Origin: Diplocarpon mali
Lineage: Eukaryota; Ascomycota; Leotiomycetes; Helotiales; Drepanopezizaceae
Length of the DNA stretch: 17,332 nt
Assembly (NCBI GenBank): GCA_024741835.1
Contig: JAENRP010000504.1
Coordinates: 1 to 17,332, forward strand
Reading direction: 5' to 3'
Positions 8,476 through 15,893 of this stretch are shown here, in pieces; the first letter of the stretch is position 1; each line of letters begins with the position of its first letter. Under the pieces are notes generated by a model, which had not been told where the DNA came from, did not search any database, and saw only the letters and a list, made by a program, of their open reading frames with translations. A program made the translations under genes and the position numbers.

Positions 8476-9496
8476 AGAAGTCATGCTGAACTCCTTCCAG
8501 ACGCTCTCAGCCACGAATGCCGCTGCGCTGGACCGGGACCTGATGAGTATCGGGGGTTTCTCCATCGATCAACTCATGGAATTGGCCGGTCTGTCGGTTT
8601 CTCAGGCGGGTAGATGCGCCCCCCGCCGTCGGTCCACGACAGCAGGATGGGAAATCTGAAATCTGAAATCATCCCAGTCTTCCGTGTCCATCCTCCGAGT
8701 CGAGGCCCACGCGTGTTGGTTGCTTGCGGTCCGGGGAACAATGGTGAGTGAGCTCGCATCCAAAGACGCAAAGTGAGCTTCTGCTGAGCTGGACCGAGGG
8801 GGCGACGGACTTGTCGCAGCGCGCCACCTCTGGCATTATGGATACAAGCCGACCGTCTACTACCCGAAGCAGAGCAGCAATGATCTCTCCCAGGTGTCTT
8901 CTTCTCCTCGCCGTGCCTGGTGGGACAAGGTGGGCTGATGGCATTCTCGCCAGCGTCTCTCTACCCAACTCAAGAACCTCGACGTCCCCTTCACCACCGA
9001 CTTCCCGGCGGCGCTCGAGCAGACGGATCATGTCATTGATGCCATCTTCGGTTCGTGTGTTCCGGCATCTNCCCCCCCCTCTGATCCATCAGATCTCCGG
9101 CTGACAACAGGTAGGCTTTTCCTTCTCGGGCGAGGTCCGCGAACCCTTTCCAGCTGTGATCCAGGCCCTTCAAGAGACAGCCGTCCCGGTCACTGCTGTC
9201 GACGCTCCCTCCTCGTGGAGCATTGAAGGGGGACCTCCACAGTCCGGCCCGGGATCGAGCTTCCATCCGGCAGTCTTGGTGAGCTTGACTGCTCCCAAAC
9301 CTCTGGTCAACTTCTTCCGAGGCAGGCATTTTGTTGGCGGCAGGTAGGTTGCTATCGGCCATGGAGAATGGCAGCCTGCTGACCCTCGCGTGGATTCGTG
9401 AGCCCCGACATCCAGAGGAAGTATGAACTGGAACTGCCAGAGTACGATGGAGTTGATCAGGTGGTGGAGGTGGGAAGCAATGGCCAGAAACTGTAA
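8447..9496 (+). CDS. nnr1: NAD(P)H-hydrate epimerase (YjeF N-domain), six exons
   Basis: Interconverts the R and S epimers of NAD(P)H hydrates so the S-specific dehydratase can repair them. Exons from the ATG at 8483: 8483-8609, 8678-8743, 8799-8893, 8954-9050, 9115-9343, 9394-9496; 238 aa. The ATG at 8447 adds 12 residues, [12 protein letters not shown], Arg-rich and possibly a mitochondrial presequence. Motifs (numbered from 8483): [32 protein letters not shown] (NNGGDG at 63-68), [19 protein letters not shown] (123-129), and TAVDAPSSW, whose Asp158 is at the expected catalytic position. It ends [10 protein letters not shown]. Oddities: the last intron's conserved junction (RFVSPDIQ) needs a GG acceptor at 9392-9393; the nearest AG (9401-9402) keeps frame but removes RFV and puts Ser at the join, giving 235 aa. 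Intron 4 begins GTTCGT and contains an N. A single-domain protein, not fused to the dehydratase. Confidence 0.93.
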
Positions 9497-9746
9497 TTCT
9501 CAGAGCGGGACAGGACATCTACGTATCTCTCGGGGAATACGGTTGATTCGTCAGAGTATCTATCTATTTGTGTGTCGTCTCCCTCAGCTTCGTGCTAGAT
9601 TCTCCGTACTCTCCAGCCGCCAGCCGTGACCGGCTATCGCGTATGCAGTTCCAGAGGTGTCGCCATCCACTATCCTGACTCGTGAGTCGTTGCCTCCAAC
9701 GAGGGCGCCTCATGATTCGAGAGACGCCGCTTCTGGCCACGCTGCC

Positions 9747-12101
9747 TCAGTCCACCGGGGCGTTTTCAAACAGTACCAGTGCTGTGCCGGCTTTGCACAT
9801 TTCCTGGGTCGATCAGCATTCCGCGCGAAGGGAATTTGCCGGAGAGACTTACTCCTTCTTGATGGACCAGCTTGGCGACGATGCCGTTTTGCGGCGATCG
9901 AATGATGGTCTCCATCTTCATACTCTCGATTCTGACCGACGGTTAGCTCGCGCGGCAGTGAGCTTGTCGAGGAGGGGCTCTTACATGACTAAAGCCTGTC
10001 CTTGTACGACTGCATCTCCTTCATTGACCTCATTCCTCAAAACCTTGCAGGGCATCGGCGCAAGAACACTGTTTGCAACATCCTTCAACCCGAGAGCCTT
10101 CTCGAACCATCCTGGTGTGGCGAGGGTCAACTGGGTTTGTTTACCATGCTGGAACAGTGTGACCTTGTCGTCGGTAGTAATGACGGTGCTCTCAATCCGT
10201 GCGTGGGGGAAGAACGTCGAAATCGAGGGCGATCTGGGTTCGCAAATGACGTTGCTGTAAGACTGCGTTCTGCTTCCTCCTCGCACTACTATATCAAACA
10301 GGTTGCTTCCTCGTTGATCAACCGACACCGAGACAGAGCTCTGCTCTCCGCCCGTGGTCGTGTGGAATGTGAATTGGCGTTGGCTGCTCCCCCCGAAGCC
10401 GACAACTGTTCCATGCGGACCGACGGGAGCCCTGGGCCCAGTGGTCTCCCTGGCCAACAGCCCCAGGGCGGCCTGGGCAAAGACCTCCGGCCCGTCTACC
10501 TCGGGGGCAAACAGCTCGGCATCGTATTTTTGAATGTATCCGGTCTCAACTTCTCCTCTCATAAAGGCAGGACTCTGACATATCTTCTTGAGAAATTCGA
10601 TATTGGTGCTCACACCAACAATCTCATACTCCTGCAGTGCTGCGTAGAGTTTTTGTATTGCGACTTCACGAGTCTCGCCGCTGACTATGAGTTTGGCGAT
10701 CATGCCGTCGTATGCCGAGGAGACGGTATCGCCTTGGATGAAGCCTTGTCCTGCGTATTAGCATGCGTTCTCCGGGCTCCTCGTAAGCTAGCTTTCGCGA
10801 GCCTGCCCATGGCACAGGGCCGTGGTAGAGTCTACATACCAGCATCGATCCGGACACTCTCCGAAGTAGGAGGCGTCTTGAGATGAAGCAGTTTGCCGGA
10901 GTCTGGCATGAAGTTCTGGCCCGGGTTTTCGGCATAGATCCGGGCCTCAATGGCCCACCCACGTTCGGCGATCTTCCGAGCAATAGTTTCCTGGTCCAAC
11001 GGGAGCGGTTCGCCGGCCGCGATTCTAAACTGCCACAAGACAAGATCCTCGCCAGTGATGGCTTCCGTCACAGGGTGCTCGACTTGGAGCCGGGTATTCA
11101 TTTCCATGAAGAAAAACTCGTCGGTGTCGTTGTCGAAGATGACTCGCACCTGTTAGTCTGATTCCGAGTGACGGGCGTGGATACGTACACTCCACAGTCC
11201 CGGCTCCTTCGTAACCGACGGCCAGAGCAGCAGCTCTCGCCTTTGCCCAGAGATCCTGGCGAATTTCTTCCGCTAGATTGGGGGCGGGTGCTTCTTCCAA
11301 TATTTTCTGATGTCGTCTCTGGAGACTGCAGTCTCGCTCTCCCAGCGCGACGGCGTTTCCGTGCTTGTCCGCAAAGACCTGCACCTCAATGTGGCGCGGT
11401 GTTGATATGTATTTCTCAACCAGCATCTCGTCATCCCCGAATGAGTTCCGGCCCTCACTCTTCGCGCTCTCCAACTTCCTCGCGAACTCGTGCTCGCTGA
11501 ATGCGATCCGCATGCCCTTTCCACCCCCTCCCTTCACAGCTTTGACCATGACCGGGAAGCCTATCTTTCTAGCCTCCTCCAACAGATGCTGAGGGTCCTG
11601 GTTCCCCCCATGATAGCCAGGTATACACGGCACCCCGGCCCCGATCATGATCTCCTTACTCCTGGACTTGCTCCCCATGGCCTCGATGGCCTTCCACGGT
11701 GGGCCAATAAACACCAACCCTTCGTCGTGACATCTCTTTGCAAATGCCGAATTCTCACTCAGAAACCCATATCCCGGATGCAAAGCCTCGCAGGACTGCT
11801 CTTTGGCAACCTTGATGATCCGTTCTCCATCCAGGTATGCGTTCGCAGACCCTAGGTTCACCGCAAAGGGGCTGGAAAGCGCGTGCTGAGACCGGGCGTC
11901 TGGGTCAGTATAGATGGTAGTGCATCGCAGCCCCAGGGCAGAAGCTGTACGGCCGACACGCAGGGCAATCTCGCCGCGGTTGGCGATCAGGACGGAGGTT
12001 ATGGGTGTGATCTTGGAAACGGAGGTTGTAGAGCGACGGGGAAGATGTGAGGGGATGGTGTTGATGCCCCGAGGGAGCGTCCGCAGCTTGGCGGGGAACA
12101 T
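9747..12101 (-). CDS. mccA: 3-Methylcrotonyl-CoA carboxylase alpha (biotin-carrying) subunit, mitochondrial, five exons
   Basis: Biotin carboxylase/biotin carrier subunit of the mitochondrial enzyme that carboxylates 3-methylcrotonyl-CoA in leucine breakdown; it needs a separate beta subunit. Exons: 12101-11189, 11142-10840, 10744-9985, 9931-9853, 9803-9747; 703 aa. The first 30 residues are Arg/Ser-rich with no acid, like a mitochondrial presequence. Biotin-carboxylase motifs follow: [29 protein letters not shown]-grasp loop GGGGKGM (191-197), [11 protein letters not shown], and [14 protein letters not shown] (318-331). The C-terminal biotinyl domain has ESMKM with the acceptor Lys at about 664, then [11 protein letters not shown]. 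Intron 2 has tandem in-frame acceptors, so 705 aa is possible. The length and missing carboxyltransferase domain separate it from pyruvate and acetyl-CoA carboxylases. Propionyl-CoA carboxylase alpha is the nearest alternative. It converges on the epimerase gene, 250 bases apart. Confidence 0.94.
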
Positions 12102-12401
12102 TGCTGTCCTGGCTGACTAGAGATGATATTTCCTGGCCGCAGAGAGGATTTGGTCTTGAGGCGGGATCATGGCAATGGCGGAGTTTCTGTAACGTTCGCG
12201 GCCACGGGTTGGCAGCTCCGGGGGTGTTGTTGAAGTTCTTGGAGCAGCGTGCGGAGGATACCTGACGGTACACAGTACGCATGAAACTAAAGTAGAACCG
12301 ATGCCAGCCGCACCACTACCCCGCGATATGCTCCAGATAAGACCGGGGGAGGTCTACCACAATTGATGAAGTTGCTTACTAGTACAACCACGCAGAACAA
12401 A
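12102..12401 (-). promoter_or_regulatory. Upstream region of the MCC alpha gene
   Basis: Region 5' of the MCC alpha start, ending where the AT-rich tandem repeat begins. It probably holds the promoter and 5' UTR. No defined motif was assigned. Confidence 0.45.
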
Positions 12402-12995
12402 ATACTTTGCTCTTTTTACATCAAGGGTGTATATTTGTAAAGATGTATAAGCATTGACCTGTAGTGTTAGTCTTATATTAGAGTTGACTTACGGCCTATT
12501 TTTTGTATAGCTTTTTCCTTGAAAAACAATAAAGATTATCTTGGGAATATATGTATATATTTTCTTTCTTCTGCAGATCTTTCCTTAGCTATTCTATTTC
12601 TTACTCTTTCTCGTATCAAGAGTATATTTTTATAAAAGATATATAAGCATTGGCCTATAGTATTAGTCTTATCCTAGAGTTGACTCTCGGCCATCTTTTA
12701 ACCAGCTTTTTCCTTGAAGAAAAACAATAAAGATTATCTTGGGAATATATTTATATATTTTCTTTCTTCCGCGGATCTTTCCCTAGTTTCTCTATTCTCT
12801 GCTCTTTTCATATCAAGGGTATATATTTATAAAATATACATAGGCATCAGCCTATAGCATTAGTTTTATCCTAGAGTTAACTCTTAGCCTACCTCACATA
12901 CGGCTTTTTCCTTTGAGAAAAATACTCAAGATTATTATGAAATATATTCATAGAACTTCTTTCTTCTATAGATCTTGCCCCAGGTTCTCCGTTAC
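12402..12995. repeat. AT-rich satellite: three tandem copies of an approx. 195-bp unit
   Basis: The landmark TCAAG...TATAT recurs at 12421, 12616 and 12813 (periods 195 and 197). Other shared landmarks are TTAGTCTTAT, GAGTTGACT, CTTTTTCCTTGA, AATAAAGATTATCTTGGGAA and TTTCTTTCTTC...GATCTT. Copies 1 and 2 are closest; copy 3 is more diverged. Many differences are C/T or G/A, for example the site before GATCTT reads TGCA, CGCG and TATA in the three copies. The block is strongly AT-rich against GC-rich surroundings and has no open frame of note. Confidence 0.85.
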
Positions 12996-14520
12996 CAAGA
13001 TTGATCAGAGAGCTGAACGCTGTCTGCTCTTCCTACCGCGGATCTCTTCTAAATAGCTAAGCGAGCAAAGCGCAGGTCTACTCGGTACGGTGCGGAATTC
13101 GAGAATATTACTGCGTCGCGTCACTCCTGGGATAGGAAAAGGCACTGCAGGCCTGCGTGTTGGAGAATCTTCTGACGGGAGCCTTGGAGGAAGACGTTCT
13201 CCGGGGAGAAAGTTCGTTGTATGTATATTCCTCCGCGAAAGTATTAGCCGAGATCACTGGAAAAGCCCCTTTTTCGTTCCGAAGAACGCATCGCCCTCGA
13301 GGACTGGCTTGTTGGCAGTGAAGCATGGCCAACCCATCGAGGAGGACAACTGACCAAGACAAAACACGAAGAAAAGTCCTCGTCCACGGTATGACACACA
13401 GAAGCGCGGAACAGGCCACCTCCCCCGACTCAAATCACCTCTACTTGATATACTCGACTCAATATCTGGCTGGACATTTCGACGTATGCCACGTGTTTAT
13501 GTGTATGACCCAGCTTGCGTCGTCCTAACCTATTCATAGAGGTGTAACAGATATACATCGTCGCCCGACCGACACCACCTCAGCCTACTACCAAGGGTGC
13601 GATGAGATGGGTTTGCCAGGTTCAATATACTCCCATGAGGTGTTTGCTTGGCCTGCGCCGACGTCGGTGTGGCCGTCGGAAGGATACATTCTGAAGGATC
13701 GCGTTCAGTCTTGGAATCAGGCACGGGTCGCCCACGATCTCGATGCGTCGGGTCGGCGGTGTTATATTCTTACGGGGATTGTCTTGGTCAGATGCAGGTG
13801 CTTCACTTCAAACGTGCCACCTCCTGCAAGACTGGAGACCAGATGCGTGATTACGAGTCCTTTCACCAAACGTGCCACCTGCAAGACTGGAGACCAGATG
13901 CGTGATTACGAGTCCTTTCACCGAGTCCATCGCGGATTCATTGACTTGCTCCCAGCCCTGCAGCAGGAATACTTTCTGCCCAGCTTGCGCGACCTGGAAG
14001 AACTTCGTAATGTTCGAGTCAGCACCGACGGCCGAACATCGACGGGTGGAGCTCATTAAACACTATATCCAGAGAGTACGGGCCGTTAAACTCTATATCG
14101 GCCGAGCTGTTGTCAACTCCTTGAGCGACCGAGTGAACATCCGCACTTTGTCGACTGATGGATACGGTATCTGGCCCAGGTGGTGTCAGTAGCAGAGTTG
14201 GTCGGTCTCTATATCTGGTTTGAGGCGTGGCAAAGGGGTTCTTGCGGAGTATACAGAGTGGTGCTATGGCTATGCAGAGCACCATTCTACGAGATGGTAA
14301 ATCGCTTGTGCTGATTGTGACCATTCCCCTATTACCGATAGCTATCCACCTCCCCTCGCAGGCTGCTTTGCTGCTTGTGATGCTCTTCAAAGCGCCGCCG
14401 ACTTATTGAAGCAGCGAGTAGCTCGCCAGTACGAGGACTGATGTACGATGTAGACAAAGAGCTGGACCCGCTCGCCGCAATGCTCAGGCCTCCATAGCCC
14501 CACAGATGCTTCTTACTTGA
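12996..14520. other. Gene-poor region, no recognised gene
   Basis: Follows the satellite. Open frames of 80-150 codons exist on both strands (for example 13607-14059 + and 14019-14390 -), but they overlap, include a tandem duplication and match no family I recognise. It may be decayed DNA, such as remains of a transposon or gene, or it may contain a lineage-specific gene. I see no terminal inverted repeats or target-site duplication. Confidence 0.4.
13809..13921. repeat. 58/55-bp near-perfect tandem duplication
   Basis: Copy 1 (13809-13866) and copy 2 (13867-13921) both begin CAAACGTGCCACCT and end GAGTCCTTTCAC. They differ by three bases (ACCTCCTGC against ACCTGC). Both contain GACTGGAGACCAGATGCGTG. 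Confidence 0.92.
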
Positions 14521-14745
14521 CAAAACGCTCTTAGCGAAACCTCTGTTATTCAGAATTCTCTCTACCTTGAAAGTGCTGTTTCAGATCTCTACAATCGAGA
14601 CAAAGTTGAAGGCCAAACCTTGCGGTTTTTAGCCACTCGTAATAGCGATTGTAGAGAATGTACTCGTACGACATTGTTTTTCTCGAAAAATAATTCATCT
14701 CTCCCTCTTAGCGAGCCTCAGACGAGAATGCCGAGGTGGAATTGA
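14521..14745 (+). other. Orphan open frame upstream of the ketopantoate reductase gene
   Basis: A stop-to-stop frame of about 74 codons without an ATG near its start, ending in TGA at 14743-14745. Its translation (QNALSETSVIQNSLYLESAV at the start, later DCRECTRTTLFF) has ordinary, protein-like composition and does not look like a repeat by-product. I do not recognise it. It could be a last exon or a broken remnant, or be chance. Confidence 0.2.
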
Positions 14746-14825
14746 CCCGCAGCTTATCCTTGCTCCTCTCTACTCCGTACTCCTGTCAACAACACCAACG
14801 GCGCAAACATCAATTCTCGTGCAGC

Positions 14826-15893
14826 ATGCCCGTGAGCATCTTGATTGTCGGTGCTGGTGCCGTTGGGGCCTTCTACGCAAGGTGGAGAGCTCCTCCTGGC
14901 ATGATGAGAATGATAGCTGATTTTCCCAGTCGGCTTGCCCAGGTCCCCGAGGTCCAAGTCTCAGTCGTTTGCCGCTCCAACTACAAGGCGGTATCTGCAG
15001 ACGGTTTCTCCATCTCTTCTCCCAGATACGGCTCGTACACCTTTCTTCCATACCGAACCTTCTCCAGCCCCAAGGAGGCTGCCGACTCGAAGCTCAGCTG
15101 GGATTTTGTAGTCGTCAGCACGAAAGCCCTTGCAGATGATGACTCGGGAATCTTGGTGGGCTTGGTAGAGGGGGGGCGCACAGCCATCGTTCTGATCCAG
15201 AATGGTCTGGGGGTGGAAGCCCCGTACGCGAACAGGTTTCCGTCCACGGTCCTCCTCAGCGCCGTCACCATCGTGAGTGCGGCGCAGACATCTCCGGGCG
15301 TGATCAGGCACAACCGCTGGACCCGTATCAGCATCGGCCCCTACCTCCCCGACAGCGCAGACACAGGAGGTGAGAATGGGAGGGTAGCGATCGAGACCAA
15401 TCGGAGATTCGTGAAGTTGCTCGCGGCGGGAGGGATCCAGGACGCCGAAGAATACTCCCATGCAAAGTTGCAGATGGTCCGGTGGCATAAGATTGCCATC
15501 AACGCGTCGATGAATCCGGCGGCGGTGTTATCCGGCGGATCCACGAACAATGAGATGTCCATGGACCCGGAGATGTATCTGCATCTGAAGGGCGTCATGG
15601 ATGAGGTCCTCTCCACCGCGGAGCAAATCCTGGGAACGCCTCTGCCGAAGGAGTTTGCTTCCAGTGAAGCAATACTCATGAGCACACAAAGGAATACGAG
15701 CGGCAGTAAGCCTAGTATGCTGTTGGATTGGGAGCAAGGCAAGAAGATGGAACTGGAAGTCATCCTGGGAAATCCTCTAAGAATTGCGAGAGAAAAGGGA
15801 CTACCGATGCCGAGGCTCCAGACCGTGTATGCTCTGCTGCGGAGAGCGGAGCAGAAGAGAGCAGAGACTCCAAGTGGGAGCAGCAAGCTCTAG
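14826..15893 (+). CDS. 2-Dehydropantoate 2-reductase family protein (ApbA/PanE), two exons
   Basis: NADPH-dependent reductase family that makes pantoate from ketopantoate in pantothenate/CoA synthesis. Fungi carry several paralogues, so the true substrate is uncertain. Exons 14826-14881 and 14930-15893 give 339 aa. The 48-nt intron (GTGGAG...CCCAG) has no in-frame stop and is a multiple of three, so retention adds 16 residues. Splicing is supported because it restores GAFYASRLAQ. The Rossmann dinucleotide-binding loop GAGAVG is at residues 9-14, QNGLG at 109-113, and the family's catalytic Lys lies in WHKIAINASMNP (Lys206, with Asn210 and Asn214). The ATG at 14826 is the first in frame that directly precedes the Rossmann strand; an open frame upstream lacks an ATG. 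Confidence 0.93.
   Translation: MPVSILIVGAGAVGAFYARWRAPPGMMRMIADFPSRLAQVPEVQVSVVCRSNYKAVSADGFSISSPRYGSYTFLPYRTFSSPKEAADSKLSWDFVVVSTKALADDDSGILVGLVEGGRTAIVLIQNGLGVEAPYANRFPSTVLLSAVTIVSAAQTSPGVIRHNRWTRISIGPYLPDSADTGGENGRVAIETNRRFVKLLAAGGIQDAEEYSHAKLQMVRWHKIAINASMNPAAVLSGGSTNNEMSMDPEMYLHLKGVMDEVLSTAEQILGTPLPKEFASSEAILMSTQRNTSGSKPSMLLDWEQGKKMELEVILGNPLRIAREKGLPMPRLQTVYALLRRAEQKRAETPSGSSKL

Noticed and set aside
10002..10886. 294-codon open frame on the + strand
   Set aside because: It lies antisense to the MCC alpha exons, whose protein is clearly recognisable.
13607..14059. 150-codon open frame on the + strand, considered as an unknown gene
   Set aside because: It runs through the 58/55-bp duplication with a frame change between copies and competes with open frames in two other frames. 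No family similarity was recognised.
15341..15886. 181-codon open frame on the - strand
   Set aside because: Antisense shadow of the ketopantoate reductase gene.
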